Of a stretch of DNA of 64,000 nt, positions 1 through 8,100 are shown one piece after another. Position 1 is the first letter of the stretch. Each line of letters opens with the position of its first letter. The stretch lies in contig ONRP01000003.1 in assembly GCA_900320245.1 (NCBI GenBank), positions 62,001 through 126,000 of the forward strand, in the 5' to 3' direction. A program made the position numbers and the translations under genes. Under the pieces are notes generated by a model that saw only the letters and a list, made by a program, of their open reading frames with translations, searched no databases and had not been told where the DNA came from. This DNA comes from an uncultured Prevotellaceae bacterium. Lineage in GTDB: Bacteria > Bacteroidota > Bacteroidia > Bacteroidales > Muribaculaceae.

Positions 1-112
1 GGCAATAGAGAGAGTAGAGGTGGCCGATATTCTCCCCCTCGACTCCCGCCAAACGGCTGATTTTCGGGCCGCCCCAGATGGTGGTATGGATAATCCGCTT
101 GAGTATCAGCAT
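1..112 (-). CDS. Mannose-6-phosphate isomerase-like protein, N-terminal part (runs off the window)
   Basis: Only the first 37 codons lie in the window, read leftward from an ATG at 112. That ATG overlaps the kdsA stop in the form ATGCTGA, so the two genes are translationally coupled. The translation contains TTIWGGPKIS followed by an ENIG stretch, which is the N-terminal signature of type I phosphomannose isomerases (cupin fold, zinc-dependent, fructose-6-P to mannose-6-P). The IWGG motif is seen; the family call is inference from that short region. Coupling to kdsA would fit a sugar-nucleotide precursor operon for lipopolysaccharide or glycans. The rest of the protein, including the metal-binding residues, is outside the window. 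Confidence 0.5.
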   Translation of the reverse strand, partial: MLILKRIIHTTIWGGPKISRLAGVEGENIGHLYSLYC

Positions 113-903
113 GTCTCTGAGGCTATTTCGCGGATTTTCATCACCTGGTCCAATAATGATTCCAAGTTCTCAAGCCGCAGCATACAACTGCCATCGCACA
201 AAGCAGAGGCAGGGTCGTTGTGCACTTCCATGAACAGACCGGAAAGCACACCCGTCGCCACGGCAGCCTTAGCCAGATAGGGCACGAACTCGCTCTTGCC
301 GCTGTTATTCAGGTTGGCTCCTCCGCCGCTGATCTGCACACTGTGCGTGGCATCAAAAATCACAGGATAACCCAACCACGACAGTCTGACCAATCCGGCC
401 ATATCAACCACCAGGTTGTTGTATCCGAAGCAGTTGCCTCGCTCGCAGAGCATAAAGTTACGGCAGCCGAAATACTCCATCTTGCTCACCACATTGGCCA
501 TCTCTTCAGGGCTGGAGAACTGCCCCTTTTTGATGTTGACCGTCTTGCCTGTCGTTGCCGCTGCATGCAGCAAATCAGTCTGGCGGCACAGGAATGCGGG
601 AATCTGTATGATGTCGGCGACCTCCGACACTGGACCTGCCTGCTCGGGCTCATGGATATCGGTGACAATCTTCACGCCCACCTTGCGCTTGGCCTCATCG
701 AGGATACGCAGTCCCTCTTCCAGGCCTGGGCCACGGTAGTTGGTCGCCTTCGTGCGGTTTGCCTTGTCCCACGAAGCCTTGAAATAGAAGTCCAGGTCAA
801 ATTTCTGGGCAATATTGCGCAATGCCTCGGCCAGGTAAAGCACATTGTCCTCCGACTCAATCACACATGGGCCGGCAAGCAATTTGAACTTCGGAGCAGT
901 CAT
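106..903 (-). CDS. kdsA: 3-deoxy-8-phosphooctulonate synthase (KDO-8-P synthase)
   Basis: Cytoplasmic enzyme joining arabinose-5-phosphate and phosphoenolpyruvate to KDO-8-phosphate, the first committed step of KDO for the lipid A inner core. The 265-residue product has the DAHP-synthase/KdsA barrel signatures: LLAGPCVIES near the N terminus, FKASWDKANR, IQIPAFLCRQTDLL, NIKKGQF, FDATHSVQ and a C-terminal EVHNDP. Length matches the family. I chose the ATG at 903; a TTG further upstream adds nine residues that do not belong to the family and lie in the AT-rich leader. The downstream gene overlaps by ATGCTGA. A -7-like element on the minus strand at 1020-1027 could drive it with a leader of about 110 nt. 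Confidence 0.96.
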   Translation of the reverse strand: MTAPKFKLLAGPCVIESEDNVLYLAEALRNIAQKFDLDFYFKASWDKANRTKATNYRGPGLEEGLRILDEAKRKVGVKIVTDIHEPEQAGPVSEVADIIQIPAFLCRQTDLLHAAATTGKTVNIKKGQFSSPEEMANVVSKMEYFGCRNFMLCERGNCFGYNNLVVDMAGLVRLSWLGYPVIFDATHSVQISGGGANLNNSGKSEFVPYLAKAAVATGVLSGLFMEVHNDPASALCDGSCMLRLENLESLLDQVMKIREIASETC

Positions 904-1019
904 TATATCTTTCACTATCGTTATTATCAACTATTAAAAACGTAGAGCAACTATGGCAAAATACCTGTTTTTCAGCAACTTATACTCAAAAAGCAGACAA
1001 ATGGCCACTCTACGCAGCA

Positions 1020-1027
1020 CAAAAGTA
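1020..1027 (-). promoter_or_regulatory. Possible -7 element for kdsA
   Basis: On the minus strand this reads TACTTTTG, an exact match to the Bacteroidetes -7 consensus TAnnTTTG. No convincing TTTG lies at the -33 distance, so this is only a candidate. The rest of the 931-1301 gap between kdsA and the divergent gene is AT-rich and shows no gene. Confidence 0.35.
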
Positions 1028-1264
1028 GAATATTTTTTTCAGATACAGACACATTTATCTATAATTTGTGCAAGCCTGAACACAATGCCGGGTTTGTATC
1101 CAGTCAGATTTAATCGGGCAACAATGAAGTATAAGGATTACAATCCTGGAAAAACGTCAAAAACCCCGCCTTTTAGAAGTGGAAAATTCATACAAATTGG
1201 GCGTCAACTTGGTAAAAAAACAAAAAACTTATGCCTTTTATTCTGATTTGCCCTCAACTTGCAG

Positions 1265-1272
1265 TAATTTTG
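1265..1272 (+). promoter_or_regulatory. Possible -7 element for the LtaS-type gene
   Basis: TAATTTTG matches TAnnTTTG exactly and sits 29 nt before the chosen ATG at 1302. A TTTG at 1247-1250 is too close for the usual -33 spacing, so only half of the promoter is supported. Confidence 0.4.
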
Positions 1273-1301
1273 CACGCGTTGCACTAAGAGTTAGAGAATT
1301 C

Positions 1302-3287
1302 ATGAACACGATAATGAAACGCCTCAAAAGCCAACCGGGCTTTGCGATGGTTATCAACATGCTGGTCTTGATGGCTGTCTACATGCTGTCGAGATGGGTA
1401 TTCTATTATATGAACATCGGCAGTTTTCCCGATGTGAAGTTTGCCGACATGATGCGCATGTCGTGGGGCGGCTTGCGGTTTGACTTGAGTGCGTTGTGCT
1501 ACCTCAACCTGCTGTGCATCGTGCTGCAGTTCCTGCCCGTCAAGTGCCGCGACACGGTGGCCTATCAGCGTGCGGTGAAAATCATCTTCCTTGTTGTCAA
1601 TATCCTGGGCATCGTTGTGAACTGCGCCGATATCGTCTATTTTGAGTTCGGTGGACGGCGCACAACGGCAACTATCTTCTCGGAGTTCGGCGGCGAGAGC
1701 AACCTGGGCAAGATTTTCTTGAACAGCATCACCGGCTACTGGCAGGTGTGGCTGTTCGGAATCCTGATGATTCTCGCGGTCTTCTTCTTGTATTACAACC
1801 CGTTGAAACACGGTGCATTGCATCGTCACTATCCCGCCAACAAAGTATATTACTCCGTGCACACCGTGGTCTTTCTGTTAGCGGCGCTGCTGGCCTTCGG
1901 TGGCTTGCGAGGCGGCTTGGGGCTGAAGATGCACCCCATGCGGCAAGACTCGGCCGAAATCTACTGCAACAAACCTGTCGAGGCGGCCATTGTGCTGAAT
2001 ACCCCTTTCACGCTGATCACCACATTACACAAGAACGACTACAAAGACCCGCATTTCTTTGAAGCCGACGAACTGGACGCCATCTTCAACCCCGTCCAGA
2101 ACGCCGACGGCACCGATGGCGAGATGCGCCGCCTCAACGTGGTGGTGTTCTTGCTCGAAAGTTTCTCGCGTGAGTACACGGGATACTTCAATAAGGAGTT
2201 GGACGGTGGTCAGTATCAGGGCTACACGCCCTTCCTCGACTCGCTGATGACGCAGAGTTACAGTTTTGAGTACGGCTTTGCTAACGGCATCCGGTCGGTC
2301 GACTGCATGCCGGCAGCCTTTGCGGGCATACCGCGATACATCAACCCCTTCTGCTATTACCTCTACGCGAACAACACCCTTCAGGGCCTGCCCCAGATGC
2401 TTCACGACGAGGGCTACACCACAGCCTTCTTCCATGGCGCCCCCAACACCACGCTGGGATTCAAGGCGTTCACCAACTCCATCGGCTTTGAGCACTATTA
2501 CGGCATGGACGAGTATGGCGACAAGGACTTTGACGGAACCTGGGCCATCTTCGACGAACCTTATTTGCAGTACTTTGCCGAGCAGACCGACCAGATAGCA
2601 CAGGCAGGCAAACCCTTCTTCTTGACCGTGTTCACCGCGTCAAGCCACGAGCCATTCCGTGTTCCAGACCAATACAAGGACACCTTCAACCGTGGAAAGA
2701 TACCCATGCACAATGTCATCAATTATGCCGACCATGCCCTCAAAGAGTTCTTTGACAAGGTAAAAGACAAGCCCTGGTTTAATAACACGATTTTTGTCTT
2801 TAGTGCCGACCACACGGGTGTGAACTATCGTGAGGAATACAACAACGAGATGGGCAAGTTCCTGATCCCCATATTCTTCTACACACCAGGCGGACAACTG
2901 CCCGTAAAGTGCGACTCCACACGCCTGGTGCAGCAGAGCGACATCACGCCCACCCTGCTGAACCTGCTCAATTACCCGAAGCCCTATTTCTCGTTCGGCA
3001 AAGACGTGTTCAATCAGGACTCGACCTTCGTCAACTATGTGTTCAACGACTGGAACGGCACGTCGATGTATTACCTCGACTCGTTGATGGTCGAGTATCA
3101 CGACAATCAACTGACGGGCATCTATAACTTCCGTCGCGACTTCATGCTCAAGCACAACCTACTCGAGCAGCGCGACCAGTTCAAGCAACTGCCCTTCATG
3201 CAGCGGCAGATCGAAGCCATCATCCAGCAATACATCACACGCATGAAGGAAAACCGCCTGACGACCTCAAAACAGCGTAACAATTAG
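1302..3287 (+). CDS. LtaS/OpgB-type sulfatase-superfamily membrane phosphotransferase
   Basis: A 661-residue inner-membrane protein with about five N-terminal membrane segments (roughly residues 15-235) and a large extracytoplasmic alkaline-phosphatase-superfamily domain. Metal-site signatures are visible: VVFLLESFSREYTG at the domain start, a small-residue nucleophile region around NGIRSVDCMP, FFHGAPNTTLGF, and SADHTG near the end. Family members transfer or cleave phosphoglycerol, phosphoethanolamine or sulfate groups on envelope glycans and lipids; the substrate here cannot be read from sequence. The reading frame is open from 1179, but 1302 is preferred because it follows a -7-like element and starts just before the first hydrophobic segment; an ATG at 1314 is also possible. 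It appears monocistronic, ending at a strong terminator. Confidence 0.82.
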   Translation: MNTIMKRLKSQPGFAMVINMLVLMAVYMLSRWVFYYMNIGSFPDVKFADMMRMSWGGLRFDLSALCYLNLLCIVLQFLPVKCRDTVAYQRAVKIIFLVVNILGIVVNCADIVYFEFGGRRTTATIFSEFGGESNLGKIFLNSITGYWQVWLFGILMILAVFFLYYNPLKHGALHRHYPANKVYYSVHTVVFLLAALLAFGGLRGGLGLKMHPMRQDSAEIYCNKPVEAAIVLNTPFTLITTLHKNDYKDPHFFEADELDAIFNPVQNADGTDGEMRRLNVVVFLLESFSREYTGYFNKELDGGQYQGYTPFLDSLMTQSYSFEYGFANGIRSVDCMPAAFAGIPRYINPFCYYLYANNTLQGLPQMLHDEGYTTAFFHGAPNTTLGFKAFTNSIGFEHYYGMDEYGDKDFDGTWAIFDEPYLQYFAEQTDQIAQAGKPFFLTVFTASSHEPFRVPDQYKDTFNRGKIPMHNVINYADHALKEFFDKVKDKPWFNNTIFVFSADHTGVNYREEYNNEMGKFLIPIFFYTPGGQLPVKCDSTRLVQQSDITPTLLNLLNYPKPYFSFGKDVFNQDSTFVNYVFNDWNGTSMYYLDSLMVEYHDNQLTGIYNFRRDFMLKHNLLEQRDQFKQLPFMQRQIEAIIQQYITRMKENRLTTSKQRNN

Positions 3288-3300
3288 CCCGCAAACCCTC

Positions 3301-3338
3301 AAAAAATCGCATTTTGACAAAAAATGTGCGATTTTTTG
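3301..3338 (+). terminator. Rho-independent terminator after the LtaS-type gene
   Basis: AAAAAATCGCA and TGCGATTTTTT form an 11-bp stem closed by an A/T tract, 13 nt after the stop codon. The distal arm also contains the TTTG used as -33 element by the following tRNA. Confidence 0.8.
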
Positions 3339-3368
3339 CCACCGATTCAAAAAATTGACTTACCTTTG
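3335..3368 (+). promoter_or_regulatory. Promoter of tRNA-Leu(CAA)
   Basis: TTTG at 3335-3338 and TACCTTTG at 3361-3368 are separated by 22 nt, matching the Bacteroidetes -33/-7 arrangement. Expected start of transcription is about 8 nt before the mature tRNA. Confidence 0.75.
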
Positions 3369-3381
3369 CACCCGCTTCGAC

Positions 3382-3468
3382 GCCCAGATGGCGGAATCGG
3401 TAGACGCGTTGGTCTCAAACACCAATGGGGTAACACCCGTGCCGGTTCGACCCCGGCTCTGGGTACCA
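3382..3468 (+). tRNA. tRNA-Leu, anticodon CAA
   Basis: Complete class II tRNA with encoded CCA. The acceptor stem pairs GCCCAGA with TCTGGGT, the D arm carries GGCGGAATCGGTAGAC, the anticodon stem TTGGT/ACCAA encloses loop CTCAAAC (anticodon CAA, reading UUG), there is a long variable arm, and the T arm is GCCGG-TTCGACC-CCGGC. Its 3' side borders a repeat-flanked segment holding cas13b. Confidence 0.97.
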
Positions 3469-3478
3469 AGCAAATAAG

Positions 3479-3515
3479 TAATGCGCTGTGTCTCAAAAGG
3501 ATACAGCGCATTTTA
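3479..3515 (+). terminator. Terminator of tRNA-Leu(CAA)
   Basis: AATGCGCTGT at 3480-3489 pairs perfectly with ACAGCGCATT at 3503-3512 and is followed by a short T run. The direct repeat that flanks the cas13b segment starts in its distal arm. Confidence 0.75.
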
Positions 3516-3533
3516 CTTGAACATTACTTGAAC
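3511..3533 (+). repeat. Left copy of a 23-nt direct repeat (att-like)
   Basis: The repeat begins TTTTACTTGAAC and ends ATTACTTGAAC; it is identical to the copy at 10116-10138, and similarity continues into a TTTGG a few bases later. It holds two copies of ACTTGAAC three bases apart. Position directly behind a tRNA terminator is typical of integration scars, but no integrase is seen. Confidence 0.8.
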
Positions 3534-3560
3534 TTTTGGCGAGTTTTTACTAAGTGAACT

Positions 3561-3941
3561 TCACGCGGCGAGTTCACATTCGTCGGTGGAGCCAATCAAC
3601 TTGTGGACTTTGTTCTCGGCCTGTTGTTGGATTCCCGGGGTGATTTGGGCACGGGCTGAATGTACAGCGAATGCGACAGCGGCCAGATCGTCGGTGAATC
3701 CCGCAACAGGGATGAAGTCGGGAATCAAGTCCAACGGAACCAAGACATATCCCAAAGCCCCCAAAATCTCAGCCTTGACCTTGACGGGCACATCTCGTGA
3801 CTTGAGCACATAATAGAGCACATACACGTTGTAGAGCAGTTTGCCTCCCATCTTCTTGCCGACTCGTTTTACTTTGCTCATGAGACCCTCATCCGAATAC
3901 TTGTCAGCATAGGCAGCAGTGTCAATTTCTTTCTTTGCCAT
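3561..3941 (-). CDS. DUF1232 (YkvA-type) small membrane-associated protein
   Basis: A 126-residue protein with the DUF1232 signature: a hydrophobic segment running ILGALGYVLVPLDLIPDF, then IPVAGFTDDLAAV (residues about 66-95). The family is widespread and of unclear function; members are thought to be membrane-associated. The ATG at 3941 is preferred over an upstream TTG. It is read toward the tRNA and has no partner in an operon. It lies inside the segment flanked by the 23-nt repeats together with cas13b, but DUF1232 genes are common as housekeeping-type orphans, so a link to the CRISPR system is not implied. Confidence 0.85.
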   Translation of the reverse strand: MAKKEIDTAAYADKYSDEGLMSKVKRVGKKMGGKLLYNVYVLYYVLKSRDVPVKVKAEILGALGYVLVPLDLIPDFIPVAGFTDDLAAVAFAVHSARAQITPGIQQQAENKVHKLIGSTDECELAA

Positions 3942-4160
3942 AATCAAAACATGTTTTTAATGGTTAATGTGTAAGCATCATCACAAAGCGAAGCGACCAC
4001 CATGTAAACATAGTGGCCACTGTTGGCTCTTGGACAAGATGCAATTGTCGTGGATAAGGATTTCGGAGGATTTCAGACGGAACATCTGCAATAGGATAAA
4101 CTCCCAATGGTGCCTATCCTGTCAAGTACTATTGTATTCAACGGGGGGTGAACTCATCAA
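3942..4160. other. Gap without a supported gene
   Basis: Between the DUF1232 gene and the terminator of the first small peptide gene I see no supported coding region. A 76-codon frame on the plus strand starting at 3967 has no promoter, no recognisable family and a cysteine/histidine-rich composition that looks accidental. Confidence 0.5.
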
Positions 4161-4196
4161 AACAAAGAAACAGCCGCTGATGAGAACCAGCAGCTG
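4161..4196 (-). terminator. Terminator of small peptide gene 1
   Basis: On the minus strand CAGCTGCTG pairs with CAGCGGCTG (one G-U) and is followed by TTTCTTTGTT. It lies 27 nt after the stop codon of the 27-residue peptide gene. Confidence 0.65.
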
Positions 4197-4222
4197 AAGA
4201 AACTATTTCAGGATAAACCCTA

Positions 4223-4306
4223 TTATTTCTTTTTGGGCAGATTCTCAAGGATGACCGGACCGGCTACAATGAGAATCTTAATCGCTACTCTAATAAATGT
4301 ACTCAT
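4223..4306 (-). CDS. Small hydrophobic peptide 1 (27 residues), unknown function
   Basis: The product starts MSTFIRVAIKILIVAGPVIL and ends ENLPKKK: one hydrophobic or amphipathic helix with a basic tail, consistent with a membrane-active peptide. I do not recognise a family. Support for a real gene comes from its surroundings: a well-spaced promoter 72-102 nt upstream (4378-4408) and a hairpin terminator right after the stop. It is the first of three tandem, separately transcribed tiny genes in the 900 nt before cas13b. Alternatives are a type I toxin, a phage-like leader peptide, or chance. No antisense RNA was identified. Confidence 0.6.
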   Translation of the reverse strand: MSTFIRVAIKILIVAGPVILENLPKKK

Positions 4307-4377
4307 AATAAGTGAATTTATATGGTTAATAAAAGTTGATTTCCTTTTGAAATAACATTATTAACGAGTAGCGACCA

Positions 4378-4408
4378 CAAAATTACAACGACAAATTGAG
4401 ATGCGCAA
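4378..4408 (-). promoter_or_regulatory. Promoter of small peptide gene 1
   Basis: On the minus strand TTTG (4408-4405) and TAATTTTG (4385-4378) are 19 nt apart, an exact match to both Bacteroidetes elements. Leader of about 65 nt. Confidence 0.7.
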
Positions 4409-4457
4409 ACAATTTGTCGTTTTTTAAAAAATTTTTCTCTCACAAAAACAAGAGAAA

Positions 4458-4484
4458 ACAAAAAGGAGAGGATTGCTCCTCCCC
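4458..4484 (-). terminator. Terminator of small peptide gene 2
   Basis: On the minus strand GGGGAGGA, loop GCAA, TCCTCTCC, then TTTTTTG: a classic intrinsic terminator 23 nt after the stop of the 44-residue peptide gene. Confidence 0.8.
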
Positions 4485-4506
4485 TACTTGATGATGCTGA
4501 AAAGCA

Positions 4507-4641
4507 TTACCTCGGTTCGTCGTTTAAATAGTCATACACCTTCTTGCCAACCTCGATTACCGAAATAGTCGTGGTAACAACGGCAATAATAGGATTCAAC
4601 TTCCCAACGAGCTTCGATGCTGATAAAAATAATTTTGTCAT
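4507..4641 (-). CDS. Small hydrophobic peptide 2 (44 residues), unknown function
   Basis: The product starts MTKLFLSASKLVGKLN, carries a hydrophobic centre PIIAVVTTTISVIEV (about residues 17-31), and ends KKVYDYLNDEPR. It resembles its two neighbours in plan: tiny, one hydrophobic helix, polar C terminus, but shows no clear residue-level identity with them. It has its own promoter (4727-4757) and terminator (4458-4484), so it is a monocistronic unit. I do not recognise the family. Possible roles are a membrane peptide toxin or a small regulator; nothing in the sequence decides this. Confidence 0.62.
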   Translation of the reverse strand: MTKLFLSASKLVGKLNPIIAVVTTTISVIEVGKKVYDYLNDEPR

Positions 4642-4726
4642 AACGAAAAAATTAAATTGTTAATATTACTGTCTGAACTAGACAAACTCCTGCTTTGAGA
4701 AGAAATTAACTGCAGCATCATCGGTG

Positions 4727-4757
4727 CAAAGGTAATCATTATTGTTAATTTTCCAAG
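4727..4757 (-). promoter_or_regulatory. Promoter of small peptide gene 2
   Basis: Minus strand: CTTG (4757-4754, one mismatch to TTTG), 19 nt, TACCTTTG (4734-4727, exact). Leader about 80 nt. Confidence 0.65.
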
Positions 4758-4766
4758 AAAATATAT

Positions 4767-4801
4767 AAAAAAAAGCCTACCGATAAAAAATACCGGCAGG
4801 C
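4767..4801 (-). terminator. Terminator of small peptide gene 3
   Basis: Minus strand: GCCTGCCGGTA pairs with TATCGGTAGGC around a T-rich loop and is followed by eight T residues. It begins 15 nt after the stop of the 30-residue peptide gene. Confidence 0.78.
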
Positions 4802-4815
4802 GCAAGAATACAGAA

Positions 4816-4908
4816 TTACTTCTGGTTCTTCTTGTCAAGGTAACTTTTGACAGCCTTAACGACTACCTCGGCCACCTCAATGGCAATAATAATATTATCC
4901 TTCTTCAT
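4816..4908 (-). CDS. Small amphipathic peptide 3 (30 residues), unknown function
   Basis: The product starts MKKDNIIIAIEVAEVVVKAV and ends KSYLDKKNQK. The spacing of hydrophobic and charged residues gives an amphipathic helix with basic ends. It is divergent from cas13b: its promoter (5026-5056) lies back to back with the cas13b -7 element, about 40 nt apart. The leader is about 110 nt and contains short complementary segments (GTAGTC/GACTAC and GTTGGG/CCCAAC) that could form competing hairpins. Terminator at 4767-4801. No family recognised. Confidence 0.6.
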   Translation of the reverse strand: MKKDNIIIAIEVAEVVVKAVKSYLDKKNQK

Positions 4909-5025
4909 AATCTAAAAATATATGAAGTTTTACATGTGTTGGGACCGTACGAACGAATCGCATGTGGTAGTCCCCAACATGACTACTCACATTGGAGTAA
5001 TACAGGTAATATTATCATGTCGCTG

Positions 5026-5056
5026 CAAAGGTACTACTTTTTACCGAATAAACAAA
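5026..5056 (-). promoter_or_regulatory. Promoter of small peptide gene 3
   Basis: Minus strand: TTTG (5056-5053), 19 nt, TACCTTTG (5033-5026); both elements are exact. It faces away from the cas13b promoter. Confidence 0.75.
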
Positions 5057-5092
5057 TATCATTGTAATATCTGATTTTTCAAATCAATTTAT

Positions 5093-5100
5093 TAACTTTG
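5093..5100 (+). promoter_or_regulatory. -7 element of cas13b
   Basis: TAACTTTG matches TAnnTTTG exactly, 28 nt before the cas13b ATG; the predicted leader is about 22 nt. No exact TTTG is at -33 (a TTTT run is near the expected place). Confidence 0.55.
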
Positions 5101-5128
5101 CCCAATCTAACATTAAAACTTTAAGACC

Positions 5129-8100
5129 ATGGCTTTCGATAAACCAAGACCTAAACGGCGCCAAGCACGCTCTGATTTCTATATTACAGATAAGGCAATC
5201 ATGGGCGGGTATTTTAATCTCGCTCAACTCAATTTCTTTAAGACCTTGATGGAGATCTTTACAAAGGCTGGGATTGATGTCTCAAAAATCAAGCAAGACA
5301 ACAGTCCTAAATATCTCATGATCTTGATCAAGAAATTGACACATGACGATGAGAAGATCGATGACAAGAAATGGGCCGACGCTTTGGACCTGAGTAATGA
5401 ATGCTTGCTCAAGTTGCAGCAGTTATTGTACAAGCACTTCCCGTTTCTTGGGCCAGTCATGGGCGGTGAGGCAAGCTACAATATATATAAGTTAAAAGAC
5501 GGCCATCCCGAGGTAAAAGTAGCCAATGACGTCATGCGAGGCATGAAACTCGAAGACTGCTTGGCTGTCCTTCGTCACTTTGCACTGTGTCTGAATGATT
5601 GCCGTAATTTCTATACCCACTTCAACCCATATAATTCTATCGACGCACAAAAGGAGCAGTACCTCAGCCAAAACAAGGTGGCTGTGTGGTTGGAGAAGGT
5701 GAAGGATGCCAGCCGCCGCATCGTTAAACAGAACAATCAACTGACGTCCCAGGATATGGAATTCCTTACCGGTATTGACCACATGAAGCCCCAGGACAAA
5801 GTGGACGATTTTGGGAATATCATGACCGACAAGAAGGGTTACACCATCAAAGAGTATGTTGAATATGAAGATTACTACTTCCGCATCAGGGGCAAGCGCT
5901 ACCTTGTAGATGCTGCTGGTGCGAAACTTGCTGACCAAGAGCCCAGGAACGCTTTGTCCGACTTCGGTGTCGTCTTCCTGTGTACGCTTTTCCTCGAGAA
6001 TGACCAGTCGCGACGCATGCTTGATGAGTTGCGCTTGTTTGAGACAGGGCCTTATGACGGCTCACGCGATGGTGACGAGTTCAAGAACGATATCCTTCGT
6101 GAAATTCTTCTCTTCTATCGCGCACGGATTCCTAGAGGCAAGCGCCTCGACCCGATGGATGACACCACTTTGCTGGCCATGGACATGCTCAACGAGTTGC
6201 GCAAGTGCCCCATGCCGCTCTATGATGTTCTCTCGCGAGAGGGACAGCGCTTCTTTGAGGACGAGGTGAAACATCCTAACGATCTCACGCCAGAAGTCGC
6301 CAAGCGACTGCGCAGCAGTGACCGTTTCCCCTATCTCGCTCTGAGATACATCGACCTGAACAAGTGTTTTGACAACATTCGTTTCCAGGTCCAATTGGGT
6401 AAATTCCGCTACAAGTTTTATGACAAGACAACCATCGATGGTGAACAAGTGGTACGCGGATTGCAAAAAGAGGTGAATGCCTACGGACGCTTCCAGGATG
6501 TGGAACACTACCGGCAGGAGAAATATGCCGACATGCTCCAGCAAACCGAATTGGTCGAGACGGGTGAAGAGGATATCACCATTGCCAACTTCATCCCCGA
6601 TACGCCACAGTCTTCTCCCTATCTGAGCGACCGCACAGCGTCCTACAATATCCACAACAACCGCATCGGGCTATTATGGAACATGCCTGGCGAGCATGAG
6701 GTGTTGACCGGGGATGAAAAGATGTATCTTCCCGACCTGAATGTTGATGATAACGGCAAGGCCGACGTCTTCTTGCCCGCTCCCAAGGCATCGCTCAGCG
6801 TCCGCGACTTGCCAGCCCTGGTTTTCTATCTCTATTTGCAAAACCAACATCCCGACTTGACGCCCGCCGAGGCCATCATCCAGCAGAAGTACAATGCCCT
6901 TGTGCGCTTCTTTGAGGATGTCAGTACAGGACGCTTGCTGCCAGTGAAAGGCATCGCTGAGTTGGAGGCGGCAATAGACAAATATGGACACTTGACCGTC
7001 CATGAGATTCCCGAAAAACTGCGTGACTACCTCGCTGGGGTGGCAGGCACCGAAGACGATGATGATTGTGCCGACCGTCTTGACTGTTATGCCATGGGTA
7101 TCCTCGAGAAACGTTACAGGCAGGTGGCAGCACGCATCGATCAACTCAAAGAGGCCCGCAAAATGGTCGGTGACAAGATGAACCGATATGGCAAGAAGTC
7201 CTATATCGACGTGAGACCCCGTCGATTGGCCGAGCAGTTGGCACAGTCGATAGTCGAATGGCAGCCGGCGACCGATAATGGGCGGCACAAGATGACGGGT
7301 AAGAATTTCCAGCGGTTGATTGCTTTCTTGGCAAGATATATCGACGAGGTGCCCCTGCAGGAACTCAAGGACTTGATGACGCGCGCACGGCTCCTTGAAG
7401 GCCCTGTCGCTCACCCCTTCTTGCAACAGGTACTTGACAAGAACCCGCTCAACATCGAGGTGCTCTATGATCTTTATTTCAAGGAAGAGAAACGCTATCT
7501 CGACAAATATATTGATATTGAAATTAACAAGCAGGGTGAAGAGGTCTATTGGTTAAAAGCCGATGCCGACCTCAGCAAGATTCCATTCTTGAATTCTAGT
7601 AGGCTCCGTTTCCACAAGCGTGACAGTGCGTCGTTCCAGCGCTTGGCTGCACGATACCTGCAGGTGGATGGACGTCAATCGACAATCCTGCTCCCCGATG
7701 GCTTGTTCACTCCTCACATCCTCTCGGCACTCAAGTCAACACTCTATCAAGAAAACCATGACTTGCAAGACCATCTCCAGGACCAGGAGTTGAACCAAAA
7801 CGCCTCCTACCTGATGAGCGTTTATCTGGAGCATGTCTTGCACGACTCGGCTCAGCCCTTTTACCTGTCCAATAGCAATGACAGTCCTTTTGCTCGGCGT
7901 TACGACCTGTTTGCTATCGTGCAGAACAAGAAAAGGGGCGCCGAACTGTTGCCCGGCCCATTAACCCCTGTCGAAATCAACAGGCGGCTTACGGCTAAAA
8001 CTCCAGACGGCAGCGCCAAACTGATTGAACGAGATATCGTGGCATTGTTGGAAGATATGGCTCGGAAAACCGAACAGCGCATCCACAAACTACCACAGGA

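Noticed and set aside
1179-1301. N-terminal 41-codon extension of the LtaS-type gene
   Set aside because: The extension lies upstream of and across the predicted -7 element and adds no membrane or signal feature.
3561-3941. DUF1232 gene considered as a csx27/csx28 counterpart
   Set aside because: It matches the common YkvA-type domain, is far smaller than csx27/csx28, and lacks a HEPN-type RxxxxH signature.
3967-4197. 76-codon plus-strand frame between the DUF1232 gene and the small peptide genes
   Set aside because: No promoter, no family, unlikely composition, and it overlaps the terminator of the opposite-strand peptide gene.
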